Positions 46,107 to 58,163 of a stretch of 64,000 nt of DNA are shown in pieces. How positions within the stretch are numbered: the first letter of the stretch is position 1; every line of letters begins with the position of its first letter. Source of the stretch: Choanephora cucurbitarum (Eukaryota; Mucoromycota; Mucoromycetes; Mucorales; Choanephoraceae); assembly GCA_025331435.1 (NCBI GenBank), contig JAIWNI010000046.1, forward strand, positions 124,001 to 188,000, in the 5' to 3' direction. A program made the translations under genes and the position numbers. The notes below the pieces were generated by a model, which saw nothing but the letters and a program-made list of their open reading frames with translations, searched no databases and was not told the DNA's origin.

Positions 46107-47345
46107 TAGTCTTCTCTCTCTTTGACTCCATCTAGTATGTTCAAACAAGACGAAAATCAAGAAAAAAAAAGCAGCTGTGCCTGTATGGTAGCAGAGTTTC
46201 TTTCTGTCTTTTGTCAGGAAGGCGCCATTCGTGGTGAGAAGTCGTGTTGCTGGGAGGTTTCGCCACTTGACTGGTACATGTCACCGGGTGCGAAAGCACT
46301 GCCTAGGTTCTTACCAGCCATGTCCCTCAACCTTCTTCTGACTTTCCTTGCACGCAGTCTTTGCGCGTTGATATATGGTCAGTCGGGCGCCTGACCCTTC
46401 CGCTCTGATGTGCAGCAAGGCGGGCTTACGTATAGAGTACATGCTATCAAGACCTCAAGATCCCAAGTTATCACAAGAAGAAAGCAGAAGACAGATAAGT
46501 ATAGATTTACACAGCTTAATTGTATCTAGCCTTGCTTAATACTAGTCTTCTCTCTTTGACTCCATCTAGTATGTTCAAACAAGACGAAAATCAAGAAAAA
46601 AAAAAGCAGCTGTGCCTGTATGGTAGCAGAGTTTCTTTCTGTCTTTTGTCAGGAAGGCGCCATTCGTGGTGAGAAGTCGTGTTGCTGGGAGGTTTCGCCA
46701 CTTGACTGGTACATGTCACCGGGTGCGAAAGCACTGCCTAGGTTCTTACCAGCCATGTCCCTCAACCTTCTTCTGACTTTCCTTGCACGCAGTCTTTGCG
46801 CGTTGATATATGGTCAGTCGGGCGCCTGACCCTTCCGCTCTGATGTGCAGCAAGGCGGGCTTACGTATAGAGTACATGCTATCAAGACCTCAAGATCCCA
46901 AGTTATCACAAGAAGAAAGCAGAAGACAGATAAGTATAGATTTACACAGCTTAATTGTATCTAGCCTTGCTTAATACTAGTCTTCTCTCTTTGACTCCAT
47001 CTAGTATGTTCAAACAAGACGAAAATCAAGAAAAAAAAAAGCAGCTGTGCCTGTATGGTAGCAGAGTTTCTTTCTGTCTTTTGTCAGGAAGGCGCCATTC
47101 GTGGTGAGAAGTCGTGTTGCTGGGAGGTTTCGCCACTTGACTGGTACATGTCACCGGGTGCGAAAGCACTGCCTAGGTTCTTACCAGCCATGTCCCTCAA
47201 CCTTCTTCTGACTTTCCTTGCACGCAGTCTTTGCGCGTTGATATATGGTCAGTCGGGCGCCTGACCCTTCCGCTCTGATGTGCAGCAAGGCGGGCTTACG
47301 TATAGAGTACATGCTATCAAGACCTCAAGATCCCAAGTTATCACA
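46107..47345. repeat. Tandem array, 435-bp unit, about 2.85 copies
   Basis: Units begin at 46107, 46543 and 46978 (each from TAGTCTTCTCTC). The first is 436 bp, the second 435 bp, and the third stops after about 368 bp at AAGTTATCACA. They are almost identical, differing mainly in a CT run and an A run, so the duplication is young. Each holds a plus-strand frame of 69 codons (MVAEFLSVFCQEGAIRGEKS...), but identical copies give no independent support for coding. The minus strand also shows an open stretch (MYSIRKPALLHIRAEGSGAR) that ends at a GTAAGA donor-like site. Confidence 0.95.
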
Positions 47346-49070
47346 CGAACAAGTTGGTATGAAACTCCTTGGTTATGTCCTTTGACTTGCAAGATAGCAG
47401 CTTTTTTCAAAGTATATAACTGAATCCAAGACGTTCTAAACAATCATAGAAAGCCAATCATTCTGGCGGTCGAGTCTGTAGTGAACTACATAACTATGGA
47501 TACCTATATTATTTACTTAGCCAATCAAATCCCTCTTTCAATATAATGATGATTATTCTTTATGCTTCCAATTTCGAGTCTGACATCGAAAGGCTGTCCA
47601 AGTTAGTATTCTCGCCACACCTTAGATGCGTACTTTGAACTATCGAAGGAATCATGTCAATATACGATCAACAATAATCGAGATATTATAAATCATCCTA
47701 ACTTTCGAAAAGTATAAATAGAGAGATAATTTAGAAGTAAGATTAGATTAGCTTCACTACTTTTGTATTGGAATAAACCCTTTTATTATTATTATTTTTT
47801 ATCTGTCAAACAGTACATTCATTATCAAAAGGAATCTGTGTAATTTTGGTATTCAACAAGACATGTTGTAGATGATAAAGTATGGCATACTCTATGAACA
47901 GAGGCCAGACATATCTCGCAGTGTTGAATAGAATTGTAACAACAACGGTATGGATCGTCCCTATCCAAGCACCATAGCCCAATGTCATCTCTCTAAATAT
48001 ATAACAAGAGCATGTTTGACAAGTGGTTTATGGCTGGTGTTGGCTTTTTATTTTATGCAGCAGAAAAGATGATTTAAGTTAAGACAAATCCACCTTGGTT
48101 CAATAGACAGTAAAGGGCTGTGTCCGCTTATGCTTACATTCAACTTTGTGGGAAGATCAAAGAATCTCTCTACGCATTGATAGCTAAAGACCCCCCCCCA
48201 CGCACACACACATTTTTTCTTTGAGTTGCGTTCGAGAGAGTAATAAGATTGCATTTGGTAGGCCATCAACGTTTGTTGATCTAAACCCTACAGTACAGCA
48301 AACTGTTAGCATGCAAATTGGCTGTGATGTTTTTAGGTAGAGAAAGATAGATCTAAGGTGTAATAATAAAGAGACAGTAAGAAGTACAACGAGATGAAGT
48401 TTACATAGATACAAATACAGCAATTATTTATATGTTTTCAATAAAGACATTGATGTAATTTCACATCATAAAGTTTGTACTAAATCAGTGTACTTCTTTA
48501 CTTGTAACACTATGTGGTATCATCATCTCTTGTCCTGAGGACTTATGTTACTAAATAATGTGATGCCATCTCTTTAGTCTAGTTCTTGAGTGTGAACTTT
48601 ATTGACTTTAATTGGCAAGGATTTAGAACTTCTATTTTATTTCTGACGTTATATCTGATATGACTTATTTGGTCTTTCACGTAACCTTATTGTCATTGTT
48701 GAGATTAAATGTGCTCGCTGCATCAAAACCAGTATTTCGTATAAACTGTTATTAGAAAAGCAGACAGTTTTGGCTATATGTTTATATAAAGCATTCGTTG
48801 TCCATTTGCGAGTTAACCATAAATCTGCCTCACGATTAATTCATCAAATTAGGCACAAAAGCAATTCTAGATTGCGGCTTTAGATTTACAAATATTGCCT
48901 TACCATTTTACTGAATGTCCCGCAATGAATATTTTTTATTGTCAAGTGCTTCAAATAATAAAGCAGAGATGATATCGCAAATATTGCTGCATAAGATATA
49001 AAGATGAGCTGGTAGACGGAGATGAATCAATAAAAGGAAAGCATGATATTCTATGCCCAATTTGTTAATG
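47346..49070. other. Long intergenic stretch, no supported gene
   Basis: AT-rich. Has a C9 run followed by (CA)n near 48190. Minus-strand frames at 47806-47988 and 48048-48423 show no domain. Confidence 0.4.
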
Positions 49071-49163
49071 TGCGGGGCGGTGGTGTGTGGTCGGTGTGTG
49101 GTCGGTGTGTGGGGGGTGGGGGGTGTGGGGTGTGTGTGTGTGTGTGTGGGGGGGGGGGGGGTT
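49071..49163 (+). repeat. G/GT-rich low-complexity tract with a G14 run
   Basis: About 90 bases made almost only of G and T, going from GGTCGGTGTGTG motifs through (GT)n to a run of about 14 G. It can form G-quadruplexes. It is followed by 60 bases of unusually GC-rich sequence (CGACGACGGCCGTAAGCGAG, 49180-49205 region) in an AT-rich setting. Confidence 0.9.
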
Positions 49164-49699
49164 GCCAGGATTGAAACCGCAGGCGACGACGGCCGTAAGC
49201 GAGCGTAGCGAGTAGGTCGGCTAGTATATCTTACTTAAAGTTGAGACAATTTTGAGATTGATATCAAGACAATTTTAGATACAAGATGTTTGCAGAAGAG
49301 TTTCAATTCATATCAAGACACCATAATCAACATTATAGTATCTGTCGATGATTGAAAGCTTATCCATGCATTAGCTGTTGATTATTCAGTATGATTACCT
49401 CCCTCTTAGCCAAACGCACTTTCTTTTAAATGACATCAACAAATTATACCCGAAAAGATCAAACTGCTCATCACTACCCAAATCAAATAGAAGGGCCATA
49501 GATAGACCTTTCAGCCTTATTGTCACGCAAAGCATTTTATCGTCAAATCAGAACGAATAGATACGCTAATTGAGCTCAATACCCGCAAGCGCTCTTTTCT
49601 TCATACCCTTTGTGAATCGTCTCTTTCACTACGAATAAGTCAAAATTTGATTCGTTGACCAGAAGACTGGACTTTTATTTTATATATAGATAAATATGC
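49164..49699. other. GC-rich patch, then AT-rich spacer
   Basis: 49164-49225 is GC-rich with repeated GCGAG/GCGAGT words and matches nothing else in the window. The remainder is AT-rich and probably includes the 3' untranslated region of the BAR gene. A 60-codon plus frame at 49378 is probably chance. Confidence 0.4.
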
Positions 49700-50862
49700 T
49701 TAAACACGACTGTTTCTGTACAAAGATTCTTGAGTCACTTGGATTTCATCCAATTCAGGTGCAAGATCAGACAAAAGTTCTTGAGCTTCTTTAAAGTATT
49801 GTAACTGAGCTTGTACCAAATCGGCCAAATTTCTAAAGGGCTCAGGCTATTTTTATATGTTAGCAAAATCCATCATTTTCTCTTGCTCAATTGCCAACTT
49901 ACATTCTCAAGAGCAGCTTTCATCAAATTGGTAGCTTCTTCAACAGCAGCAACGAATTGATCTTCAGCTTGTTCAACCTCCAAGCGAGCAGCTTCAGACT
50001 TTTCAGGGCGAGCAGATCGATATTTGGCCTTACAGGCATCTAACGATAAACGAATAGATTGAACATTGCGGCGTGCCTTCAGAGCCTGCTCGATACTGGA
50101 ATTCAATGTAGTCTGAACGGGCTTATTGAACTTTTCAACGATAGCTTTATCCATCTTGACTCGAGCATCAGCTACTTTTTCTGTAATAGTGGCGTATTTG
50201 AATAAGGCAGTACCCAAAGGTTCGTCCACACCTACAGCCTCTGAACCTTGGGCAGCTACACGTGAAAGACCATGTAACAATGTCTTTGGTTCTTCACGAC
50301 TGACTTCGTTTGCTGTATTGGCACGGTCAGCAGCAGGTGTAGTTAAGGCAAGCTGTTGAAGTTCTCGAGTGACAGTGTTGGTCATGCCAATCAGAGATTG
50401 TTGAATTTGAACAGGATAGTCATATGAGGAATTATCAAAGGTACGAGAGATCTTGAGCATGTTGAGTTGAGCGTTGCGAAGAGCATCTACACGCTAACAG
50501 GCAATTTAATCTTCTATGCACTTAACACGTCTACTTTTCGTTTTTACCTTTTCCAAATCCTTGTATTCTTGAGGTAATTCTGTTACATTTTCAGCTGTAC
50601 CAAGCTTTTCTTGAGCATACTGTTTTGAAGATGTCAGGAAAGATCAACCAGATGTAATTATGAGTTAACTTACTTGTCTGACTTGGCCAAGACCTTTGTT
50701 CAGTTTCTGGGCAAAAGGATTGAAGCGAGAGCCCAAGTTGGCAAACCCATCCAGTGTGTTGTTCAAGAGAGCATTGGCATTAAGTGATTGATTAGCAGGA
50801 GCTTGTGGAGTAGGCTGAGGTTCAGCATCAACTACTTTAAGACCATCGTTTGTTTGAGACAT
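49700..50862 (-). CDS. GVP36: GVP36-like BAR-domain protein (4 exons)
   Basis: Exons 50862..50674, 50619..50548, 50493..49903 and 49846..49700 all join in phase 0 and give 332 residues, close to yeast Gvp36 (326). Blocks typical of the family: NPFAQKLNKGLGQVRQYAQE, TELPQEYKDLEKRVDALRNA, MLKISRTFDNSSYDYP, SRVAAQGSEAVGVDEPLGTA and FNKPVQTTLNSSIEQALKAR. A long coiled-coil BAR region (RLSLDACKAKYRSARPEKSE) and the C-terminal PEPFRNLADLVQAQLQYFKE follow. BAR proteins bend or sense membranes; Gvp36 acts at Golgi vesicles and in endocytosis and vacuole shape in yeast. Intron placement is clean, all GT-AG. Confidence 0.94.
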
Positions 50863-51988
50863 TGTTTAATAGTTAAAAAAAAAAGCGAAGAAAAGTAAAT
50901 TTAGCGCCAGAATAAATAAAATACCAAGACTTTTTCTCGAGTGTTAAACTGTTTCTCACAGAGTCACTTATGAAGCTATTCTATCAGAGCTTCTTTAGAT
51001 TCACTTACCACAAAAGTATGAACATCATGCACTTCAAAAATTTATGTTGTTGAAGTCAACTTGGATCAGGAATGATATGCATAAACACATACACACAGAC
51101 ATCGAGCTGACTTGTTATGGGCGCAAACAGCCAATCAAATGCATTTTATATCAATCACTTTCAAAGGACAAAAGGGTTTGGGTATTCACAAGTGAATTTA
51201 TTTTACTATCTTACAAGTTCTCGATCTCGTTGAAGAAACCCTGAAGCACTTTAGTGAATACAATTTTAGCGAGTTCGTACTTATTTTGAAGAAAACTTGA
51301 TTTATAGTGTAGCATGATTACGAACTTTATTTAGGTAGCAGTAGAGTTGGTCGAACAAAACTAACATTGCACAAATGAAGTTGTTTGAAATAGAGATGGG
51401 CAGAGTATTTTTTCTTTGCATAACACAGAAGGGAACAACTGATCTTGAAGATCAGACTGAAGACAGACAGTCAGTATAAGATCAAGTGCGAGTTGTCTCG
51501 AAAGGAAGGACTTGAACGTTGTGACAAGAAACGAAAAAACAAGAATTAAGCATAACCTATTTTCTATAGGATTTCTAAGTTTTGAAGTTTGAAAAGCTGT
51601 TCCAAGGTGCAAAAGCCTAGCGACTATGTTCTGAGTATCTGCAGAAAATGGCTGTATATATATATATATATATTAAAAGGTATAAAATAACATGCTCCAT
51701 AAACGAGAGGTAGAAATTAGGCAGTGTAGAGCTGGTTGGATTTACCAAGCATCTTCTTTTTGAAGGTCGAAGCGTTCTTTGCAGTGATTGAGATCGAATA
51801 TGTTAGCGACTTGATTTGAGCAATAGATATAGTCTTAAAATCATCTTCGCCAAAGAGCTATTGACCACTATCAAAATATTACAGTAACTTGACGAAAAAG
51901 AGCACACATTTCGCATTCCTTCATCGGTGTCAAGACCTTTGGCCTTCAGATTTTGTAGTTGGCTTGTATTAATCAGACAAGGCCAAGC
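50863..51988. other. Intergenic, no supported gene
   Basis: Promoter of the BAR gene at the left, then AT-rich sequence with a (TA)n microsatellite at about 51656-51672. Minus-strand frames at 51361-51612 and 51803-52096 have no domain. Confidence 0.4.
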
Positions 51989-52174
51989 ATCGCTGATGAA
52001 AATTTGGGGGAAGCAAACGATATTAGCATTCCCATACCTGGAATTTATAACAGAACTACCTTTAGAGAATCCTTCATTTTTTTTTACAGTGTACAAAGAC
52101 TAAAACAGCGCATTCGGATATGCGAAATGAGAATGCTTATATCATCCGCTTCCCCCCAACTATTTATCAGTGAC
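51989..52174. mobile_element. Palindromic MITE, GGGGGAAGCG family, copy 2
   Basis: Left end GGGGGAAGCAAACGATATTA (to AGCATTC) and right end, read inward, GGGGGAAGCGGATGATATAA (to AGCATTC) match each other and the element at 2953-3096. The outer flanks CGCTGATGAAAATTT and CACTGATAAATAGTT are also related, so the repeat may extend outward about 15 bases on each side. Older and more diverged than copy 1. Confidence 0.75.
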
Positions 52175-53357
52175 AGCAACGAGAAATCAGAAGGATTAAA
52201 GTAAGTATTTGACGCTCATGTCTTGATGCAACATAACAAATTTGGCAATATCTTTGATTTGGTTGTTAAAAAGAACTCATATAGGCAACCTCGCACTGAT
52301 GCCAATTAAACAATAATCTGGTACTTGGGTTAGTTTTAGTCTATTTCGCGCTTGTTTGTTTTTTGTGTCAACATGACTATAATATATGAAGATGAGGAGA
52401 AATATACCAAAGTAAAAGAAGTTATGCTCCCGCTGATATCAAAAAAATATGAAAATGGCAAGTCCTATGTGGACTTCTATTGGAGCTTACTTGGAATGAC
52501 CACAGATTTAGTTGAAATGACTATCACATGTGGCATTGATTTGCTCAAAAGAGAGTTAACTTTGACTCTCGTCCTGATAGCTTAAAAAATTACAATTTTT
52601 ATTGGAACAAATGAGTACAATTACCTAAAGGAAAAAGAGAAAAAAAGAATGAAAACTTAACTAAATACATCACATCAATAGATCGACTAAGATAGTATTC
52701 ATAGCCCTCTTAATAGAACAGCTCAAATATGCATTTGAAATAAGGGTAATGGTATATTAAGCTTATAAAATATATTGAAACTCAGTTATGGTACGGGTGT
52801 GTCCTGATATAAAGGATTTAAGGTCGTGGTATATATCCCGTCTGTTCCTTGAGGCCTTAGTAAAGCTACTAACAGCCTCAAAATGTACTCAATAGCCTTC
52901 ATTACCAATTGAATCTAAATAACATACCTATTAATTAGTAACTTATACAGTAACGTACATACTATACTAGTCTTACAATCCGTTAAAGAACAAAAAAAAA
53001 AAGAGAGAAAGAGAGAATGTACGTGTTTGTATGCGCGTATGCTCGTGTTCGCGCGGGCGTGTGTATGTGTGTTTCCTTTTTATAACCAGTTCTCTGGATC
53101 TGAAAGACATGCACCATGTTGCAAGCTATAAGTAAATACATTATTAATTACAAAAAAAATGAAAGGGGTTTGTTTGGATAGTCAAAGCAGTAAACAAAAA
53201 CAGAGAAGAAAAAATTGTAAATGAATGAGAAGGAATGAGCGCTTACATCAAAAACGAGGATCAAGCAACTCATTTTTCTTCTTGAATTTATTGTAAGGGT
53301 AGAGAACCCAAATCAACTATCTTTTATTCGAGGTAATATAATCAGAAAAAAAAAAGG
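52175..53357. other. Intergenic with one small unrecognised frame
   Basis: A plus-strand frame at 52352-52585 has 77 codons and an inner ATG at 52373 (MTIIYEDEEKYTKVKEVMLP). It could be a small gene or an exon, but no partner was found. A purine run and a GT/GC-rich microsatellite lie at about 52991-53070. Confidence 0.3.
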
Positions 53358-53366
53358 TATATAAAG
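53358..53366 (+). promoter_or_regulatory. TATA box of the small secreted-protein gene
   Basis: TATATAAAG lies 65 bp before the ATG at 53431, with a CT-rich initiator-like leader between them. This arrangement is common upstream of highly expressed fungal genes. Confidence 0.6.
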
Positions 53367-53430
53367 TAGCCTTTTGTCGATACATCCTGTTTTTCTATAT
53401 TCTCTATCAACTTCTCTCTTAGTCATCAAA

Positions 53431-53691
53431 ATGGTTCGCACTACTCTCTTCATCTCTGCTATCTTCGCTATGGTCGCTTTTGTTGCCGCTGTTCCCGGTG
53501 ACGCTGCTCTTCTTCAAGACGTCGACATCACAGATGTCAATGTCCTCAGTCCCAACAATATTCTTGGCGCTGACAAGAGTAAGTTTTTGCTACTATGTGC
53601 TGTATGCATGATATACTAACTGCTTCATATAGCTATTAAATCTGGCAATGGCAACAAAATAATTAACAAAGATGACCACTCCGATTGCTAA
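53431..53691 (+). CDS. Small secreted protein, 68 residues (2 exons)
   Basis: Exons 53431..53578 and 53633..53691 join in phase (A|CT) with donor GTAAGT, a consensus branch site TACTAAC at about 53614, and acceptor ATAG. The protein has a clear signal peptide (MVRTTLFISAIFAMVAFVAA) and then a mature part of about 46 residues, acidic at first (LLQDVDITDVNVLS) and Asn/Lys-rich later, ending in a single Cys (DHSDC). No known family. Strong promoter features and the signal peptide suggest an abundant extracellular or wall peptide; the role is unknown. Confidence 0.8.
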
Positions 53692-55680
53692 ACACGCTTC
53701 TATCCTTAATCATGTTATCGAATTCCCAAAATAAAATAACTATTTGTTACCTTTAAAACCATCTTTGCAATGCACTCAGTTAGTGCCTAGTTTTATCCAC
53801 TGATATAGTAGTTTCTTCAAAAGTGCTTTGTTTCGAGCCTTGTTGATTCGATAACTGTTTTGTACTGGCTTGAATGATAAGCATCAACTGGATTATGTAA
53901 AAAAATGGGCTATTGCTACCTCTACTCTGACTACTCTGCCTGTTCCATGTGAGCATCCTAATTGCTTACTTGTTCAGAAATAAATCCCCCACACTATTTT
54001 ATGCCTTAGCCTATATAATAGTTGCAGACTTTGAAAGCTTTGAGTGCCTGAGGATTATGTGTCTGATTGATTTTGCATTTCAAATTAGTGTCTACTTGTA
54101 AGAAACAATAAAAACATAATGAAGATGAGATCAATATTTACAAGCGAGAGCAAGTATGATGCGTAGAGTAGATAAGAGACTTGCTATCACTTATTTGACA
54201 TTGAGCTGCCATCATAAAAGTACACAAACTACCATAGTAGATGACGCCCCTTTTTAGAGACATTCAAATAGTATTATTTTTCATGAATATATCTTTTATA
54301 AAGAAAACTGTAATGCTCATCACTTCTTTTATGACTCCTAAGATAAAGCAAAATAATGACTGATGCCTAATCATAAACTTGTCTGACTGTCAAACAAATG
54401 TCTTTCAGAGTTAAAGAGGAGTTTGGCTGTCAAAATAAGAATAAAGTCAGTACTTTAAGTTGGCATAGAATTCAGGATTAGACATGATCTCTTTGTTTAT
54501 ATCTCACACTGCTCTACCTCTTATCTTATCTTTTTTTTTCACATGATAAAATAATATAAACTAAACTCTGATTGGATGACGACTTTTGCCTTAGCTCTGT
54601 TTCTGCATAAATTAGTACGCCAAAGTATTTTTCTTTTTTCTTCTTTTCTTTTCTTTACAAAAAGTCATACAACTTGTCTCTTAACAACGCGTTGTTTCAA
54701 CTGATTTAACAGTAAGTAATTGAATGATTTTTCTTTAGTTGAAGGATCGCTAACCAAGCTTCTACGTTCTTCATTTAGACTATTGCAACACCACAAAATA
54801 TCCATTTTATACGCGTCTATAAACTGTCTCTACCAAGTCAAAACTGATGCTTTTAAGTCTTTTGCAACCTCCTCACTCTTTCTCTCTTGGTTTTGGTGCT
54901 TCTACTGCGAACTTGACCAGGGTTGAGAACAAAGGCTGATGCTGCCTTTCACACTCCAATAGAGGCGAATTACTGTCATAGGCTAGTCCTTTCTTCAGAC
55001 GACTCCTCTGTTATCAATAGACCAGGAAGTACTCATAGTAAGGAAAAGCGAATAAGCGCCCTGGTCTGATAGCAATCCATGTGTGAGTACTTTGGAGATC
55101 TGGATAAGGAAGTGGGTGCAGACATACTTGTACAATTCCTGTTAGCTGACTGATAAGTGTTTACCAGGAAGTGAGAAAGTGCGAACAGAACTAAGCTTTT
55201 TTTTCTTCTAACAAGGAAAAAAAGGCTTATCCTCTGCGTTCTCTTCCTTGTCTTGTGAATCATACGTTTCTACTACTGGAAGAATATGGCAAGCTCTGTA
55301 TACAAGTCCTGTCTCTCGGTCTATCAACATATCCAATTTTCACCGCGTCTCTACAAGTTATCGCTTTGTTTCTCTGTGTGCTTTCTTTATCAAGATGGTT
55401 ATGCTAGATACTAATAGCTGTCTCTTAACATTCATTGTGCCTTATAACTGTGTTTTTTTGATCATTTATTCCAATTGTATATCCACTATTTCATTCAAAT
55501 TGTAACTATGACTATTACTCTACCTCTTTCATAAACTCAAACCAGCTATTGTCATTAAAACTCTTTCTGTTCGCTAAACAAACAATTCGATTTGTTGCTG
55601 GCATTATACATCAATAAAACAAACCTTCCATATTGGTTGTTTTTTTTCTGATCAAAAAAAAATAACGTGAATGTTCAGTC
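53692..55680. other. Long intergenic stretch, no supported gene
   Basis: AT-rich. Frames at 54720-54926, 55033-55263 and 55248-55505 carry no domain; the last two overlap on opposite strands. May include the left end of the MULE, whose inverted repeats were not found. Confidence 0.4.
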
Positions 55681-57310
55681 AAGTGGAGCGTTTACAACAA
55701 GCACAAGAAAAGAAGAGCTGAGGATTTAGAAACTGTTGAGAATTCAGCTAAGAAGACTCGCGCTAAGCGCGTTATATTTTCTCAGTCATATGAGTGTCAT
55801 CCTGCAGGCCAATATGTATCAACTGCCAAAGTAGATGGTCGCTTGACTCAAAAGAAGTCTAAGAAGTGCGGCTGTCCTGCTCAACTGAAGGTTATCTGCT
55901 ACACCAAGACGCCTTCTTTCTATCTCTTTCAGCCTATCAACTCGCACATCAACCATACCCCTGGTGACAGAGTTGAAGACTTACGCACCTTGCCTCTTCC
56001 CTCTTCCTTCATCAGCGAGATTGAGCAACAACTGATGAACTCCTCCAAGCTCCCTAGGCAAGTCAGAGTTGACCTTCTTCGCAAGTTAGATGGCCAAGAG
56101 TCCAGAAGGCATGATAAAAGCATTTTCTACCATGATGTATGGAACCAAACGAAGAAGGTAAGAAGCAAAAAGCTGCATTGGCCACTTTATTCTGACAGTT
56201 TGCCTTTTTATTTTAGATTAACAAAAAGCTATTTTTGTTCCATGACGATGACATGTCTTCTCTCAGCATCTGGTTGAATGAGATTCTTCCTACTAAAAAC
56301 TATATGATCTTTCATGGAGATCTTGCTTCATACTCGAATGATAGCACTCTCTTTGCTTACGGTTTTTCTTCCCCTGTCCAACAATCAACCATCAAAAAAT
56401 GTCATACCTTCTGTTTGGATGCCACATACAGTATTTCAAGAAGAGTCAATGATATCTTGTAAAGCATTGTTTTACGCGATGAATTGATCGATTGTGGTCG
56501 TCCTGTTGCCTACACAATCACCAATGGTCATACGTTGGGTCCTGTCACTCAATGGCTGAAGCATTTGAAAGACAATGGCCTAATAGTTGATCCTAAGCAA
56601 ATAACCATTGATTGTAGTAATGCCGAAACTACTGCCATCAAGAACGTCTTTCCTGGTTGTGAGATTCAGTACTGTTTGTTTCGTGTTTCGCAGGCATAGA
56701 GCTGACAGCTGAATCTGAAGGTGAGATATGGTGAAAGGCCTGCAGACAACCGTGTGATGAGAGGTGAAATGATGACCGAGCTGAAGTCGCTGTTGTTTGA
56801 AGAAGATTTAGATACATTTCATCAGAATATTCAGGCTTTCTTTGATGAATACTCAAACTTTCCTGAGTTTCTTGATTATTTTGACAAGGAATGGAGAAGT
56901 TGAGTACGATCTTGAGAAGGAGAAGACTATAATCTTGCAAAATACAGGTGCAACGACCCGTGGTCAAAGAGAAAGAAGAAGAGTTGAGTTGGAAACTGAA
57001 AGAATTCTAGAAGAAATGGGAAGTAGAATGGTTAGATTCTTTGAAGAAGAAGTTGATGTAGAAGGTGATGCTGAGGTAGAAAAGTTTTATATGATTCAAT
57101 CATTTAGTTCTGAGGATGTGCTGTACACTGCTTCAATTGATAGAGACCAAGTTATCAGAAGCTGTACATGTTACTATTTCCAAAAAAAAACAAAAGGCTG
57201 TGTAAACATTTGCACTTGTTGAAGCTTCATGCTCCTAACTTGAGCTTCCTTCAACCTACAACAATCAACATCTTTTCTAATGATGCTCCTATCGTTGAAT
57301 GAAATTACGA
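55681..57310 (+). pseudogene. MULE-type transposase, decayed
   Basis: The N-terminal part (55700-56157) has CHPAGQYVSTAKVDGRLTQK and a Cys-rich KKCGCPAQLKV block, as in FAR1/MULE DNA-binding regions. It is joined by an apparent 60-nt intron (56158-56217) to the MULE domain: CHTFCLDATYSIS, GRPVAYTITNGHTLGPVTQW, QITIDCSNAETTAIKNVF. A SWIM-like zinc finger follows near 57160 (RSCTCYYFQKKTKGC, where the expected C-K-H is thrown out of frame by a small insertion). Damage: TAA at 56460, TAG at 56697, TGA at 56703, a frameshift near 56895 and one near 57186. The TAG and TGA sit where MULE proteins usually have W-S-R and can come from transitions. Confidence 0.85.
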
Positions 57311-57906
57311 AAGTGCTGCCGAAGAACTTTCACAAATCCAATACGAACTTTCTCAATCAAGTAGTATCATATCAACTTTATATCATAATCGAAACGATCT
57401 GCTCAGAGCCCAAAACTTTACACCATTTGAAGAAGCAAAACTTCCAAAAAGCAACATACAAACATCCTTGAATGCCTTACAAGTATTCATGGATAGATAT
57501 AACAACTTAACTAGAATGAACAAACAAAGACAATAGTCGACTTTTCTTTCTCAATAAATATTATAACATTTCCTCCTTCAAAAATATTCTACCGAGTTTT
57601 TTGTTAAAACCACTTGATAAATAACAGAATCTTGCAATATTTAAACCCTAGGTATACAGGAATTGGTATACAGGTTTTATATGGCAACCCCAAAGGCCAC
57701 CCTTTACAGGGGAAGTGATTCTTGGTTTTAACAAGGACAGAGAAATGCTTTCTACACGCTTAGTAACCACAAAGCCCCCCCCCCCTTACGGGAAAGTTAT
57801 CTTTGGTTTTAATAAGGATAGAGAGCAAAGAAGTAATTTTGGAGACATCTAGAAAGTTAGAGAAGCAAAAAATAAAAGCCAAGCTGAGAGCACCGTATAC
57901 AATGCT
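57311..57906. other. Spacer with a short direct duplication
   Basis: Two related blocks, each containing GGTTTTAA(C/T)AAGGA(C/T)AGAGA, lie at about 57700-57750 and 57785-57830, separated by a C13 run. No gene. Confidence 0.5.
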
Positions 57907-57940
57907 TACGGTCCCAAATGGCGGTTTCCAAAAATCCAAT

Positions 57941-57953
57941 TGGCGTAAAATAA
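57941..57953 (+). repeat. LINE-C target-site duplication, 5' copy
   Basis: TGGCGTAAAATAA here pairs with TGGCATAAAATAA at 63149-63161, right after the LINE's A-run. The one difference is G versus A at a former CpG. Confidence 0.8.
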
Positions 57954-58163
57954 CAAGGCTCTTTCGCACATCCAACACTTATCTAGTTTGAGTGTGCAGC
58001 TTAGTATAGTTTTCATTTAAGAAATAAAAGCCTTTTATAAAACCACCTATTCCCTTTCCTATGACATCCTCTGCTCCCTTATGGAGCGTCATCGTTAATC
58101 GGGGTAACCAACTCCCGTTTATATAGACGAATAAAAGGAATTTACCTTCTAAACCTTCCAAAT

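Noticed and set aside
46122..47264. Three identical 69-90-codon proteins in the tandem array
   Set aside because: They are the same repeat unit read three times, with no signal peptide, domain or splice support. Kept as a repeat only.
46107..47345. CRISPR-like array
   Set aside because: The unit is 435 bp with no short repeat and unique spacer pattern. It is a plain tandem duplication.
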